Shown piece by piece: positions 35,261 to 44,521 of a stretch of 64,000 nt of DNA (the first letter of the stretch is position 1; every line of letters starts with the position of its first letter). The notes under the pieces were generated by a model. That model saw only the letters and a program-made list of their open reading frames with translations, was not told the origin of the DNA and searched no databases. The position numbers and the translations under genes are program-made. Source of the DNA: Alphaproteobacteria bacterium HT1-32 (GTDB lineage Bacteria; Pseudomonadota; Alphaproteobacteria; Rhodospirillales; HT1-32); contig WJPL01000001.1 in the NCBI GenBank assembly GCA_009649675.1, forward strand, positions 1,384,469 to 1,448,468. The letters run 5' to 3'.

Positions 35261-36294
35261 GCGTCACCCCGTGCCAGCAGGCAGCAGTCACCATAGGAAT
35301 AGAACCGGTATTTCTCAGCAATGGCATGGGCATAGGCCTGCTTCATCCGGTCGAGGCCGGAGAAAGCACTGATCAGCATGAACAAGGTGGATTTCGGCAG
35401 ATGAAAATTGGTCAGCAGCAGGTCAACCGCCCGGAATTTGTAGCCGGGGGTAATGAAGATGTCGGTCTCACCGGAAAACGGATGAATGATGCCCTGTTCA
35501 TCCGCCGCTGATTCCAGCAGCCGGAGCGATGTCGTGCCGATTGCGATCAGACGCCCGCCGTCCGCCCGCATCCGGTTCAGCCGGTCCGCCGTTTCCGGCG
35601 ATATTTCACCCCATTCGCTGTGCATCCGGTGATCCGTCGTGTCATCCACCTTCACAGGCAGAAACGTACCGGCCCCGACATGCAGGGTGATGGTCTCGCG
35701 GGCGATGTTGCGGGCATCCACTTCCGCCAGCAGCCGGTCGGTAAAGTGCAGTCCCGCAGTCGGGGCCGCAACGGCGCCGTCACGGCGGGCAAAAATGGTC
35801 TGATAGTTCTCGCGATCAGTCGGATCGCCACCGCGTTCGCGATGAATATAAGGGGGCAGGGGCGGGGCACCATAACGTTCCAGCGCGGCAAACAGCGCGC
35901 CTTCACCCAGATTGAAATCCAGATGAATCTCGCCGCCCTCCCGCTTTTCGGCAATGGTTGCCGTGAAGTCATCGGCGAAACGGATTTCCTGGCCAACCTT
36001 CAGCCGCTTTCCCGGGCGGGCAAATGCATGCCATGCCGCAGGGCCAACCCGTTTATGCAGGGTAACCTCGACCCTGACCTCGCCCCGGTGGCCAAACAGG
36101 CGGGCCGGGATAACGCGGGTATCGTTGCTGACAAGCACATCACCGGAGCGCAGCAGTCCGGGCAGGTCAGAGACGGTGCGATCAGTCGTTCCGGCTGCGG
36201 AAAGGTCAAGCAGGCGCGCGGATTCCCGGGGGACTGCCGGGGTCTGCGCAATCAGCTCCTCGGGCAGCTCAAAGTCAAAGATATCGACCAGCAT
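35257..36294 (-). CDS. queA: S-adenosylmethionine:tRNA ribosyltransferase-isomerase
   Basis: A 345-residue protein that builds epoxyqueuosine from preQ1-tRNA using the ribosyl part of SAM. The N-terminus [13 protein letters not shown] and the blocks [31 protein letters not shown] and [10 protein letters not shown] are all family hallmarks. It lies between yhhQ (upstream) and tgt (downstream, overlapping). Confidence 0.97.
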   Translation of the reverse strand: MLVDIFDFELPEELIAQTPAVPRESARLLDLSAAGTTDRTVSDLPGLLRSGDVLVSNDTRVIPARLFGHRGEVRVEVTLHKRVGPAAWHAFARPGKRLKVGQEIRFADDFTATIAEKREGGEIHLDFNLGEGALFAALERYGAPPLPPYIHRERGGDPTDRENYQTIFARRDGAVAAPTAGLHFTDRLLAEVDARNIARETITLHVGAGTFLPVKVDDTTDHRMHSEWGEISPETADRLNRMRADGGRLIAIGTTSLRLLESAADEQGIIHPFSGETDIFITPGYKFRAVDLLLTNFHLPKSTLFMLISAFSGLDRMKQAYAHAIAEKYRFYSYGDCCLLARGDA

Positions 36295-36316
36295 GACCCG
36301 ATCCGCCGCTGACGCT

Positions 36317-36850
36317 TCAGGCGCGCAGCGCGCGTTCGACAGACAGCGTCGGCAAGTGCCGGCTCAGCAGACCAAACGGACCGAGCAGCAACAGAGCCAT
36401 CGCCAGCTTGGCGGCAAAATCACCGACCGCCCATGTCATCCAGGGCAACCCGGATCCGGCAAAGGCGAGCGAGAAGAAAATCACCGTATCAAGAACGGAG
36501 GCCAGCAGGGTGGAGACCAGAGGGGCTTTCCACCACCGGCCCTGACGCAGCCGGTCGAAAACCGCGACATCCAGCAGCTGCGCAGCCAGAAAAGCGGTTC
36601 CGGAAGCCACCGCAATTCGCCAGTCCGCCAGCCACAGCGACAGGGCAACGCCGACGGCAAAACCGGTATAGACCACCAGCCGTGCCTTTTGCGCGCCGGC
36701 AACCCGGTTGGTCAGGTCCGTGACAAGAAAGGCAACGGGATAGGTGAACGCGCCCCAGGTAACCCAGTCATTGATCGGAAACTGGACAGCAAAGTTCGAC
36801 AGTCCGATGACAAGGGCCATCGCGGCAATAGGAATAAGAATGACCGGCAT
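36317..36850 (-). CDS. Queuosine precursor transporter (YhhQ/VUT family)
   Basis: A 177-residue membrane protein with about six helices. The motif [21 protein letters not shown] and [18 protein letters not shown] are YhhQ family features. Members take up preQ0/preQ1. Its position directly before queA and tgt supports this substrate. A TCAGGAACCG-type ribosome site is just upstream of the ATG. Confidence 0.9.
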   Translation of the reverse strand: MPVILIPIAAMALVIGLSNFAVQFPINDWVTWGAFTYPVAFLVTDLTNRVAGAQKARLVVYTGFAVGVALSLWLADWRIAVASGTAFLAAQLLDVAVFDRLRQGRWWKAPLVSTLLASVLDTVIFFSLAFAGSGLPWMTWAVGDFAAKLAMALLLLGPFGLLSRHLPTLSVERALRA

Positions 36851-36866
36851 GATGTGCGGTTCCTGT

Positions 36867-36934
36867 CTGCGGGCGCGGAAAAGCGACGGTATAGTGCGCT
36901 ATTCATGCAAAGTCGAGACCTGCGGGCGCGGAAA
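36867..36934. repeat. 15-bp direct repeat upstream of the queuosine unit
   Basis: CTGCGGGCGCGGAAA occurs at 36867-36881 and again at 36920-36934, 53 bases apart, on either side of a short AT-richer segment. The second copy also forms CGCGG/CCGCG with neighbouring bases, a small hairpin right after the stop of the 74-residue gene. Purpose unknown. Confidence 0.45.
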
Positions 36935-36941
36935 CCCGCGG

Positions 36942-37166
36942 TCAGACAACGATATCGATATAATAACCACGCGGAACGTCGGTCCGCAGCTGCTGACCGG
37001 ATGCCAGCAGCGCATCCAGCCGTTCAACGGCGCGTTCGATCATCGGATCGCGCCGGAAGTTGGAAACCTTGACCCGGCGTTCGAGATTCACCGCACTGTC
37101 ATAGTCTCGCGACTGCGGTGGTGCGCCGCCGACGCGGGTATCAATGCTGGTGGGTCCGATGGTCAT
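36942..37166 (-). CDS. Small conserved-looking hypothetical protein
   Basis: 74 residues from the ATG at 37166; a TTG six codons earlier is possible. The sequence is soluble and mixed-charge (TIGPTSIDTRVGG, NFRRDPMIERAVERLDALLASG, ending in DVPRGYYIDIVV). No signal peptide or known motif. It may be co-transcribed toward the queuosine genes but the gap contains a hairpin. I do not recognise the family. Confidence 0.5.
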   Translation of the reverse strand: MTIGPTSIDTRVGGAPPQSRDYDSAVNLERRVKVSNFRRDPMIERAVERLDALLASGQQLRTDVPRGYYIDIVV

Positions 37167-37232
37167 TGGAAACTCGTAGCGCAAACAGGGTTAAAAATCT
37201 ATAAACAGAGTCCCTCTCCGTGTGAAAACTCC

Positions 37233-38084
37233 ATGACCCTGTCTCTTCCCCTCGGCGCCATTGCCCTCGTCCTGCTCTCGGCCTTCCTGCATGCCTGCTG
37301 GAATGCCCTGATTAAATCCTCCGGTGACCGCCTGGTCTTGCTGACCGCCGTGGTCGGTGTCTCCGGCATCATGGGGGTTGTCGCCCTGCCGTTCGTCGAG
37401 CCACCGGGCTGGGACGCCGCACCCTGGCTGGCCGGCTCCATCGCCACCCATATCGTCTATTATTTCTGCCTGCTGTCGGCCTATCGGGAAGGGGATCTGA
37501 GTCAGGTCTACCCGATTGCCCGGGGCAGTGCGCCGTTGTTCACCGCCGCCATTGCCTGGCTGTTGCTGGATGAGGGTCTGCGCACGCCGCAACTGGCCGG
37601 GGTCATCATGGTCTCCGTCGGGGTGCTGGTAATTGCCTATATCCGGATGGGGGGCATTGCCCATTTCCGGTCGGTCGGCTGGGCACTGGGGGTCGCGGTC
37701 TGCATCGCTGCCTATTCCTCGATTGATGCGGCCGGCATCCGGGCTTCAACCACCGGCCTCGGCTATATCGGCTGGCTGCTGGCTCTTGATTGCCTGCCGC
37801 TGGTGATCTTCACGATTCTGCGGCGACGGTCCCACCTGATCCCGGAACTGCGGCAACGCTGGCATGTCTGGATTGGCGGCGGCCTGATCGCCGGGGTCAG
37901 CTATGGTGCGGCGGTCTGGGTCTTTCAGTTCGGAGCAACTGCCGGTGTGGTCGCCCTGCGGGAAACCAGCGTCCTGTTTGCAGCCCTGATCGGGGTGTTT
38001 TTTCTCGGCGAAAGGTTTGGCCCCCGGCGTATTACCGCCGCCCTGTTTGTCGCGGCCGGGGTGATCGCAATTTCCATTTTCTAG
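37233..38084 (+). CDS. EamA/DMT-family transporter
   Basis: A 283-residue membrane protein with about ten helices. It opens GAIALVLLSAFLHACWNALIK and has the first-repeat block SQVYPIARGSAPLFTAAIAW and second-repeat LRETSVLFAALIGVFFLGE. Start at 37233 chosen because the hydrophobic domain begins there; the open frame further upstream is not protein-like. Same strand as the IclR gene that follows. Substrate unknown. Confidence 0.85.
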   Translation: MTLSLPLGAIALVLLSAFLHACWNALIKSSGDRLVLLTAVVGVSGIMGVVALPFVEPPGWDAAPWLAGSIATHIVYYFCLLSAYREGDLSQVYPIARGSAPLFTAAIAWLLLDEGLRTPQLAGVIMVSVGVLVIAYIRMGGIAHFRSVGWALGVAVCIAAYSSIDAAGIRASTTGLGYIGWLLALDCLPLVIFTILRRRSHLIPELRQRWHVWIGGGLIAGVSYGAAVWVFQFGATAGVVALRETSVLFAALIGVFFLGERFGPRRITAALFVAAGVIAISIF

Positions 38085-38092
38085 ATGTACAA

Positions 38093-38107
38093 TTCCACAT
38101 GATGGAA
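38093..38107. promoter_or_regulatory. Candidate IclR-type operator
   Basis: TTCCA (38093-38097) and TGGAA (38103-38107) form an inverted repeat with five bases between, about 45 bases before the likely IclR start. Palindromes of this kind are typical IclR-family sites and suggest self-regulation. Confidence 0.4.
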
Positions 38108-38149
38108 ACGCAGATTGAAACTGTCACAACAAGTGCAATTTTCCACCAT

Positions 38150-38965
38150 ATGAACACTACTTCCAAAAAACCGATGAACGATGCCAATCGTTCTGGCCAG
38201 GTCCAGTCCGTTACCCGGGCAATCAGCATCCTCAATGCCCTGTCGGTTGAGGAAAACGGACTGACGCTGACCGAACTGTCCCATACCGTCAGTCTGGCCC
38301 CTTCTACTACCCACCGCCTGCTGACCACCCTGCAACAGGAGCGGTTCGTCCGCTTTGATGACCAGCGATCAGTCTGGCTGGTCGGCCTGCAGGCCTTCGC
38401 CGTCGGCAACGCCTTTGTCCGCTCGCGGGAACTGATCAGCATGGTACGCCCCTATATGCGCCGGCTGATGGAAGAAAGCGGCGAGACGACAAACCTTGCC
38501 GTCGAAGACCGGGAAGAGGCGGTCTATCTGGCGCAGGTTGAATGTCGTGAAATGATGCGTGCCTTTGCCAAGCCCGGCGCCCGCGTGCCCATGACCTCGT
38601 CAGCCGTCGGCAAGGCCATGCTTGCGGCCCGCCCGGATGATCAGGTGGCCCGCCTGCTGAACCGCGTCGGTTTGCAGAAAGTCACCGGCAGCAGCATCGC
38701 CACACCAGCCGCCCTGAAAGCAGAGCTCGCCCAGGCCCGCGAGCTTGGCTATGCCATCGATGATGAAGAACATGCGGTCGGTCTGCGCTGTGTTGCGGCG
38801 GCCCTGTTCAACGAACATGGTGACCCGATTGCTGCCGTCAGCGTTTCCGGCCCCGCCGCCCGGGTCACCGACGAACGCATCCCGGTTCTGGGCCGGCTGA
38901 TACAGACCGTGGCGCTGGAAGCAACCCAGGCGCTGGGCGGTATCCGCCCGGTTGTGAAGGGCTGA
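38150..38965 (+). CDS. IclR-family transcriptional regulator
   Basis: 271 residues. The N-terminal winged helix-turn-helix contains VQSVTRAISILNAL and LTELSHTVSLAPSTTHRLL. The C-terminal effector domain has TTNLAVEDREEAVYLAQVE and the closing DPIAAVSVSGPAARV. Start choice is open: ATGs at 38099, 38150 and 38174 are in frame; a family-typical short N-terminus favours the last two. It lies 82 bases upstream of the malyl-CoA lyase gene and probably controls it. Confidence 0.88.
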   Translation: MNTTSKKPMNDANRSGQVQSVTRAISILNALSVEENGLTLTELSHTVSLAPSTTHRLLTTLQQERFVRFDDQRSVWLVGLQAFAVGNAFVRSRELISMVRPYMRRLMEESGETTNLAVEDREEAVYLAQVECREMMRAFAKPGARVPMTSSAVGKAMLAARPDDQVARLLNRVGLQKVTGSSIATPAALKAELAQARELGYAIDDEEHAVGLRCVAAALFNEHGDPIAAVSVSGPAARVTDERIPVLGRLIQTVALEATQALGGIRPVVKG

Positions 38966-39006
38966 TCCCCGATTCCGCTTGACCCTGCGGCCCGGCATTT
39001 GTTCAT

Positions 39007-39025
39007 TGCACTGCACAAATGCACA
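39007..39025. promoter_or_regulatory. TGCAC repeat cluster before the malyl-CoA lyase gene
   Basis: TGCAC occurs at 39007, 39012 and 39020, the last two as TGCACA. The same hexamer forms the phased array before the importer operon at 5886-5911. Position, about 25-40 bases before the start codon, suits an operator. Confidence 0.35.
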
Positions 39026-39047
39026 TGATCACCACGGGAGTCCCGCA

Positions 39048-40022
39048 ATGAGCTTCACCATCGTCGATCCGGCCACCCCCCGCCTGAACCGAAGCGAGCT
39101 TGCTGTTCCCGGCTCCCGCCCGGAACTGTTCGAGAAAGCGGCAAAGGGACCGGTCGATGTGGTCTTCCTTGATTGCGAAGATGCCGTGGCACCGGACGAC
39201 AAGCCGCAGGCCCGCAAGAACATCATCGAAGGCCTGAATGACGTGGACTGGGGCAACAAGACGGTCAGCGTCCGCATCAACGGACTTGATACCCATTACA
39301 TGTACCGCGATGTCGTCGATATTGTCGAAGCCTGTCCGCGTCTCGACCTGATCATGATCCCGAAGGCCGGAACAGCCGCAGACATCTATGCCCTCGACAT
39401 GCTGGTCACCCAGATCGAGACTGCCATGGGCCGCCCGCGCAAGATCGGCTTCGAAATGATCATCGAAAGCGCCCTCGGCATGGCCAATGTCGACGAAATC
39501 GCAGCCGCCTCCCCGCGCAATGAAAGCCTGCATTTCGGTGTCGCCGACTATGCCGCTTCCACAAAGGCGAAAACTACGGGCATCGGCGGTCCGAATGCCG
39601 GCTATGGTGTGCTGACCGACCCGGACGATAAGGGTAACCGGGATTATCACTGGGGTGACATGTGGCATTATGCGATCAACCGCATGGTCGTCGCCGCCCG
39701 CGCCAACGGGTTGCGCCCGGTCGATGGACCCTTCGGCGATTTCTCTGATCCTGAGGGCTACAAGGCGCAGGCAAGCCGCTCTGCCGTGCTGGGCTGTGAA
39801 GGTAAATGGGCCATTCATCCCAGTCAGGTCGGGCTTGCGAACGAAGTGTTCAGCCCCTCGGAAGCAGAAGTTGCCCAGGCCAAACGCATTCTCGAAGCCA
39901 TGGAAAAGGCACAGAAGGAAGGCAAGGGGGCTGTTGCCCTTGATGGCCGCCTGATCGACATCGCCTCCATCAAGCAGGCCGAAGTGATGGTCCAGAAGGC
40001 CGCACAGATCGCCGGCCACTGA
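39048..40022 (+). CDS. mcl1: L-malyl-CoA/beta-methylmalyl-CoA lyase (HpcH/HpaI family)
   Basis: A 324-residue CitE-like lyase. Landmarks match Rhodobacter Mcl1: GSRPELFEKA, FLDCEDAVAPDDK (acid residues for Mg), SVRINGLDTHYMYRD, IMIPKAG, GPFGDFSDPEGYKAQA, GKWAIHPSQV and the end RLIDIASIKQAEVM. It cleaves malyl-CoA to acetyl-CoA and glyoxylate, and methylmalyl-CoA to propionyl-CoA and glyoxylate, in the ethylmalonyl-CoA pathway. Start at 39048 after GGGAG. Adjacent IclR gene is the likely regulator. Confidence 0.85.
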   Translation: MSFTIVDPATPRLNRSELAVPGSRPELFEKAAKGPVDVVFLDCEDAVAPDDKPQARKNIIEGLNDVDWGNKTVSVRINGLDTHYMYRDVVDIVEACPRLDLIMIPKAGTAADIYALDMLVTQIETAMGRPRKIGFEMIIESALGMANVDEIAAASPRNESLHFGVADYAASTKAKTTGIGGPNAGYGVLTDPDDKGNRDYHWGDMWHYAINRMVVAARANGLRPVDGPFGDFSDPEGYKAQASRSAVLGCEGKWAIHPSQVGLANEVFSPSEAEVAQAKRILEAMEKAQKEGKGAVALDGRLIDIASIKQAEVMVQKAAQIAGH

Positions 40023-40078
40023 ACCCGGACGCCATACGGACAATCGCCAAATCACCGCGCCTGTGCTAGGACATAGTC

Positions 40079-41035
40079 ATGCAATCCTATCTCGATTTTG
40101 AAAAACCCGTCGCCGAGCTTGAAGGCAAGATTCAGGAACTCCGTCATATCTCCGGGTCCGGCGAGCTTAACATCGCCGAAGAAGTCAGCCGGCTGCAGGG
40201 CAAGGTCGAAAAACTGCTGACCCAGACCTATGGCAAACTGACACCCTGGCAGAAAACCCAGGTTGCCCGGCATCCGGGACGTCCGCATTTCCTGCAATAT
40301 GCCGAACAGCTGATGGATGAATTCGAGCCGCTTTCCGGTGACCGGAACTTCGCCGAAGATGCGGCCATTATTGGCGGGATCGGGCGGTTTCGCGGACAGT
40401 CAATCCTGCTGATGGGCCACGAAAAAGGGGCTGATACGGAAAGCCGCCTGAAACATAATTTCGGCATGGCCCGGCCGGAAGGCTATCGCAAGGCTGACCG
40501 GCTGATGCGTCTGGCCGAACGCTTCCACCTGCCCGTTGTCACACTGGTCGATACCTCCGGGGCCTATCCTGGCATCGATGCGGAAGCACGGGGCCAGTCC
40601 GAAGCTATCGCAAGATCCATTGAAACCTGCCTTGATCTGGCGACGCCGCTGGTCAGCATCGTCATCGGTGAGGGCGGGTCCGGCGGGGCCATTGCGCTGG
40701 CTGTCGCAAACCGCGTCTTCATGCTGGAACATGCGGTCTACTCCGTCATCTCTCCGGAAGGCTGTGCCTCGATCCTGTGGCGTGAAGGCAGCCGGGCCCC
40801 GGATGCCGCTGCCGCCATGCGCATTACCGCCGACGATCTGTTCCGCCTCGGTGTTATCGACAAGGTCATTGGCGAGCCGCTTGGGGGAGCCCATCGCGAT
40901 CCGGAAGCTGCCATTACCACCGTCGGCGACCAGATTGAACGATCCCTCACCGAGCTTTCCGGACAGTCCGGTGACGAGCTTCGGGCAGGCCGCCGCAAGA
41001 AATTCCTGGAGATGGGCCGCAGCGGCCTGAACTGA
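40079..41035 (+). CDS. accA: Acetyl-CoA carboxylase carboxyltransferase subunit alpha
   Basis: A 318-residue crotonase-fold subunit that, with AccD, moves carboxyl from biotin to acetyl-CoA to make malonyl-CoA. Conserved blocks: LDFEKPVAELE, RPHFLQYAE, MGHEKGADTESR, FGMARPEGYRKA, LVDTSGAYPGIDAE, GEGGSGGAIALA and VISPEGCASILW. Single gene with no accD nearby, as usual. Confidence 0.97.
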   Translation: MQSYLDFEKPVAELEGKIQELRHISGSGELNIAEEVSRLQGKVEKLLTQTYGKLTPWQKTQVARHPGRPHFLQYAEQLMDEFEPLSGDRNFAEDAAIIGGIGRFRGQSILLMGHEKGADTESRLKHNFGMARPEGYRKADRLMRLAERFHLPVVTLVDTSGAYPGIDAEARGQSEAIARSIETCLDLATPLVSIVIGEGGSGGAIALAVANRVFMLEHAVYSVISPEGCASILWREGSRAPDAAAAMRITADDLFRLGVIDKVIGEPLGGAHRDPEAAITTVGDQIERSLTELSGQSGDELRAGRRKKFLEMGRSGLN

Positions 41036-41283
41036 CGCTCCTCCGGAAGCCCCGCCGGTTATGCGCCGGAACGATGAGTCATCGAAGACTCTTTCAGTCT
41101 TTCTGCGCTCATTTCTGTGTCGCCCTCCTGCTTGCGACCTCCCCTCTTGCCCTGATGAGCAAATCGCTTCGGGTGATCGGGGTAATTCAGCCTTGAGTAA
41201 CGGCGACAATCCCCGCGAATGAAAGGTTGAACCTTATCGCGCTGTTTCCTACGCTTTGTTGTCTGTTTTCAAAGGGGGCGACA

Positions 41284-41916
41284 ATGAAGGTTCTGATCAC
41301 CGGACTGATGGTATCGGTCCTGTCACTAACCGGATGCGTCACCGGTGAGCGCGACAGTGGCGGCACCGTGATGCAACTGACGCCGGCACAGGAAGTTGCC
41401 TTCCCGAAAACGGACCTGACCATCCCGCTTTACCTGCATGAACATATCGCCTCGGTCACCCAGGAAATCAGGGATAACGCGTCTCCCATTGATAATTACA
41501 ATCTCGGGGAAAAAGGCAGTGTCCAGAGCCAGCGCGCCTCAAGCTGGTTTTCAGAAAAAACCGAGGACCGGACGGCCAGCCGGGAAGAATTCGACAAGCG
41601 TCTCGGGGAAATCACAAACAACCGGTCCATCGACAGCACCATCACAGAGCTGTCCCATAACGACCGGGTCCGGACCCGCGGGTTTGCTGCCCGCATCAGA
41701 CGCGGCACCGTAAACTGTATTTATGCGCGTGGTGGTTATCGTCTTGGCGGGCCCTCGCCTTATGACAACGACCGGGGGCTGATCGATACCATCATTGAGG
41801 TCTGGGCCTGCGGTGACGACGACCTGATCAAGGCGACCGAAGACATGATGGCCGGTGTCCGCAAGGTAAACGACCGTGATGCCTATGCCGAGGAACTGCG
41901 GAAAGCGGGCGCATGA
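41284..41916 (+). CDS. Lipoprotein of unknown function (first gene of a lipoprotein trio)
   Basis: 210 residues with a lipoprotein signal MKVLITGLMVSVLSLTGC; Cys18 is the lipidation site and +2 is Val, so outer-membrane sorting is likely. The body contains QEIRDNASPIDNYNLG and a long polar helix-rich part with GTVNCIYARGGYRLGG near 150. I do not recognise a domain. The ATG at 41284 follows AAAGGGGGCG. It overlaps the next gene by four bases (ATGA), so its product probably works with the two zincin-like lipoproteins. Confidence 0.7.
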   Translation: MKVLITGLMVSVLSLTGCVTGERDSGGTVMQLTPAQEVAFPKTDLTIPLYLHEHIASVTQEIRDNASPIDNYNLGEKGSVQSQRASSWFSEKTEDRTASREEFDKRLGEITNNRSIDSTITELSHNDRVRTRGFAARIRRGTVNCIYARGGYRLGGPSPYDNDRGLIDTIIEVWACGDDDLIKATEDMMAGVRKVNDRDAYAEELRKAGA

Positions 41917-43136
41917 GGCTGCTGACCTGCCTGGCGGCCGGTCTGACCCTCGCCGCCTGCGTCAACAATCCGACCCGACTGAAGGCGCTTGATCACACCT
42001 ATAACCTGACCGAAACGGCGAACAACCCCGCCTTCAGCCGGCTGGCGGCCTTCTTTGATGAGGCGGCGTTTGGCCATGATGATGTGCTGATGCGCAGTGA
42101 GGTCAAATCCTATGACCGGGTTCTCACCCGCTGGGATCTGCCCTTGCGTATCACCATTGGCGGCGTGGTCAGCAAAACAGTTGAGAAGAAAGTCCGGGAA
42201 CGGCTGGAATATTTTCAAAGCCTGACCGGCGTGCGACTGGTCTGGGAAGGCCGGGATGCGAAACGCTACAACGTCAAGATTGTGCTCAGCGCGACCAACG
42301 GAATCCGGCAGCGGGCAAGCCATGACACTGCCTGTTTCGCCAACACCCGTCAGTCTTCCGGCAGAATCACCTCTGCCACCATCTTTCTGCCCTACGACCG
42401 CGAGCGTCTTTTGAATGACTGCCTCGACCATGAGCTGATGCATGCCTTTGGTTTTGGCGGGCATTCCCACCGCATGAATTCCGCGCTCAGCTATATGCAT
42501 AATCTCGGGCGGCTGACGGCCTGGGACGAGATCATGCTGCGCACCCTCTACAGCCCGGCACTGAAGACCGGCATTCATCGTCAGGATGCCTGGCCGGTCC
42601 TGCAGTCCCTGCTGTCCGACGAGATCAACCGGCTCACGGCCGGTTCAGCACCGATGCCGGATCTCGGGCCGGAATACTGGGCCGTGTTCGCTGACGAAAC
42701 TCCCTTTACTTACAAGGCAAAGGGCATTCCCGCACTTCCCCGTCTGGTGCTGAGCACCCGGGCCGACAACAGCGAACAGGTACAGACCAGGGCAACCTTT
42801 GCCCCCGCAGACGGAAATCCGCGCGCCGAGGTCACACTGGCTTCCGGAGACAGCCTGAAAGAACAGTGGTCGGAGGTCTCGAAACGCTGGCGACATATTG
42901 CCCGGGGTGTCTCGACGCTGGATTCACCGCAGGAACGCACGACCGGAGATACCTCCCTGATCTTCAAGATCGTCCGCAGCTATGGCCGTGATTGCGTGGT
43001 CTTCGCCCGGTCCGGAAACAGCGCCGGCCGGTTCTTCCGGGGATATCACTGTGAACGCGACGGCCTCAGCGCCGACAAAGTACCTGATCTTCTGTCCGGT
43101 CTGCGCGAGCGCCCGGCCCCGACAGCGGGAAGCTGA
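41913..43136 (+). CDS. DUF2927 lipoprotein with zincin-like HExxH...GHSH motif (paralogue 1)
   Basis: 407 residues. Lipobox LAAC with Cys16. The central domain (about 50-220) is DUF2927-like; it ends in HELMHAFGFGGHSH, with His173, Glu174, His177 and the later His184/His186. This is a candidate zinc-protease site, although the third-ligand spacing is not the standard metzincin one. A Cys-containing segment HDTACFANTR precedes it. The C-terminal 170 residues are of unknown fold. Second of three co-oriented lipoprotein genes, with overlapping or near-touching ends. Confidence 0.72.
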   Translation: MRLLTCLAAGLTLAACVNNPTRLKALDHTYNLTETANNPAFSRLAAFFDEAAFGHDDVLMRSEVKSYDRVLTRWDLPLRITIGGVVSKTVEKKVRERLEYFQSLTGVRLVWEGRDAKRYNVKIVLSATNGIRQRASHDTACFANTRQSSGRITSATIFLPYDRERLLNDCLDHELMHAFGFGGHSHRMNSALSYMHNLGRLTAWDEIMLRTLYSPALKTGIHRQDAWPVLQSLLSDEINRLTAGSAPMPDLGPEYWAVFADETPFTYKAKGIPALPRLVLSTRADNSEQVQTRATFAPADGNPRAEVTLASGDSLKEQWSEVSKRWRHIARGVSTLDSPQERTTGDTSLIFKIVRSYGRDCVVFARSGNSAGRFFRGYHCERDGLSADKVPDLLSGLRERPAPTAGS

Positions 43137-43140
43137 CGGG

Positions 43141-44445
43141 ATGTGGCGGGTCGCCGCCCGGCTCCTCAGTGTCGTTCTGCTGCCGGTTCTGGCTGCGGGC
43201 TGCGTCACCACATCAGAACCGACGACATCGCGGATAACTGTACCGGATGAAGGTTTGCCTGCCGAGCTTGCTGTCACCCACCGCCGGCTGGTCCAGTTCT
43301 TTGGTGAGGCTGTATTCGATAATGTGTCTGATGTTGGCGGGCGCCGGGGCCAGAACCACAAGCTTATCATTCGCTGGCCGTCCGGAACCGATCTCGTCAT
43401 TTCCGGCGACAACCGGCTAAGCAGTGAGACAGTCCGGAATATCAGCGGGGCCATACCAACAATAACGGAGGCAACCGGACTCAGACTGAAATTTGATCCG
43501 GACCGCAGGTCAGGCGAGATCATCATCCGGGCTTTGCCCCGATCAGAAATTCAGGCCAGGAATCACGCGCTTGTCAGCTGCTTCACTCAAATCAGCAGCA
43601 GGTACGGGCGCATTGTCCGGGCAACGATCTTTCTGCCTTCTGATGACCCCGTTATGAGCAGCTCCTGCGTTGTTCATGAGCTTTTACATGCCATGGGCAT
43701 GAACGGGCATTCTCACACGCTGCCCTCTGCCATCAGTTACGCACATGGGAAAACGACGCTGACAAACTGGGATTATCTCACACTGGCAATGCTCTATCGG
43801 CTTCACTATCCGCTGGAATCGCAGTCCTCAGCGATCACGCGGGTCTCAAATGCCTATGCAAACATGCTGAAACACCCCGGTAACCAGCTTCGCCAGATCA
43901 CCACAAGTCTAGGGCCAGCCCTGCAAATCATCAAACAGGACAGGACAGGAATAAGATTCAATCTTCAGGATATCACCGACGAACCCACTCTGGTCTTTGA
44001 AGGCAGCTTCGACGACCGTCCGGACTCCTCAATGACACGAATGATCTTCGGGGCAAAGCCGCCACATCGGGCCGAAGCCCGGCTGGATATCCTGAAGTCG
44101 GACCGATTGTCAGAAAACGAACGCCAGTTCTTCTCGCTGCACCCTTTAACCGACATGACCCGGACCAGACTGGCCGAGATCTCGGGCCGACTTTCCGAAT
44201 TCAATTTTCTGGCCCCGGACCCGGTCCCCGGACATCCCCGGATGATTACGCTGACCACGCCGGAAATTGCCTGTCTGTATTTTGAAACCGGGTTGCGCAA
44301 CGACGGGGCTGTTTCTGCCGGGGCGGAAGACGGCAACTCACAGGGCTACCGGGCGGCGGGGAAATATTGCCGGGAGAGCGGCAAAATAACCGAACAGGAT
44401 GCGATCCAAATCATCAACAATATCGGTCTACCACCGGCCTCCTGA
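43141..44445 (+). CDS. DUF2927 lipoprotein with zincin-like HExxH...GHSH motif (paralogue 2)
   Basis: 434 residues with lipobox LAAGC (Cys21). The domain order copies paralogue 1: RLVQFFGEAVF, LVSCFTQISSRYGRIVRATIFLP and HELLHAMGMNGHSH with His179, Glu180 and His183. Start at 43141, four bases after the previous stop. The codon use is slightly less GC-rich in the second half, where the two paralogues also diverge. Together with its neighbours it may form an envelope protease or assembly module. Confidence 0.72.
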   Translation: MWRVAARLLSVVLLPVLAAGCVTTSEPTTSRITVPDEGLPAELAVTHRRLVQFFGEAVFDNVSDVGGRRGQNHKLIIRWPSGTDLVISGDNRLSSETVRNISGAIPTITEATGLRLKFDPDRRSGEIIIRALPRSEIQARNHALVSCFTQISSRYGRIVRATIFLPSDDPVMSSSCVVHELLHAMGMNGHSHTLPSAISYAHGKTTLTNWDYLTLAMLYRLHYPLESQSSAITRVSNAYANMLKHPGNQLRQITTSLGPALQIIKQDRTGIRFNLQDITDEPTLVFEGSFDDRPDSSMTRMIFGAKPPHRAEARLDILKSDRLSENERQFFSLHPLTDMTRTRLAEISGRLSEFNFLAPDPVPGHPRMITLTTPEIACLYFETGLRNDGAVSAGAEDGNSQGYRAAGKYCRESGKITEQDAIQIINNIGLPPAS

Positions 44446-44470
44446 CAGGTAACGCCGGAACCCGGACAGC

Positions 44471-44508
44471 AAAACGCCACCCCCGCAATGGCAGGGATGG
44501 CGATTTTC
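44471..44508. terminator. Bidirectional terminator between lipoprotein operon and secB
   Basis: CGCCACCCCCGC and GCAGGGATGGCG form a 12-bp stem with two mismatches (44475-44502, loop AATG). AAAA precedes it and ATTTTCT follows, so a T-run is present downstream on both strands. It separates two convergent units. Confidence 0.65.
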
Positions 44509-44521
44509 TATCAGCCGGTAA

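Noticed and set aside
34022-35296. 424-codon frame opposite tgt
   Set aside because: Covers tgt, which carries its complete zinc and catalytic motifs. No family resemblance in the antisense product.
36744-37232. Upstream extension of the EamA transporter frame
   Set aside because: Overlaps yhhQ and the small hypothetical gene on the other strand and is not hydrophobic; the transporter begins at 37233.
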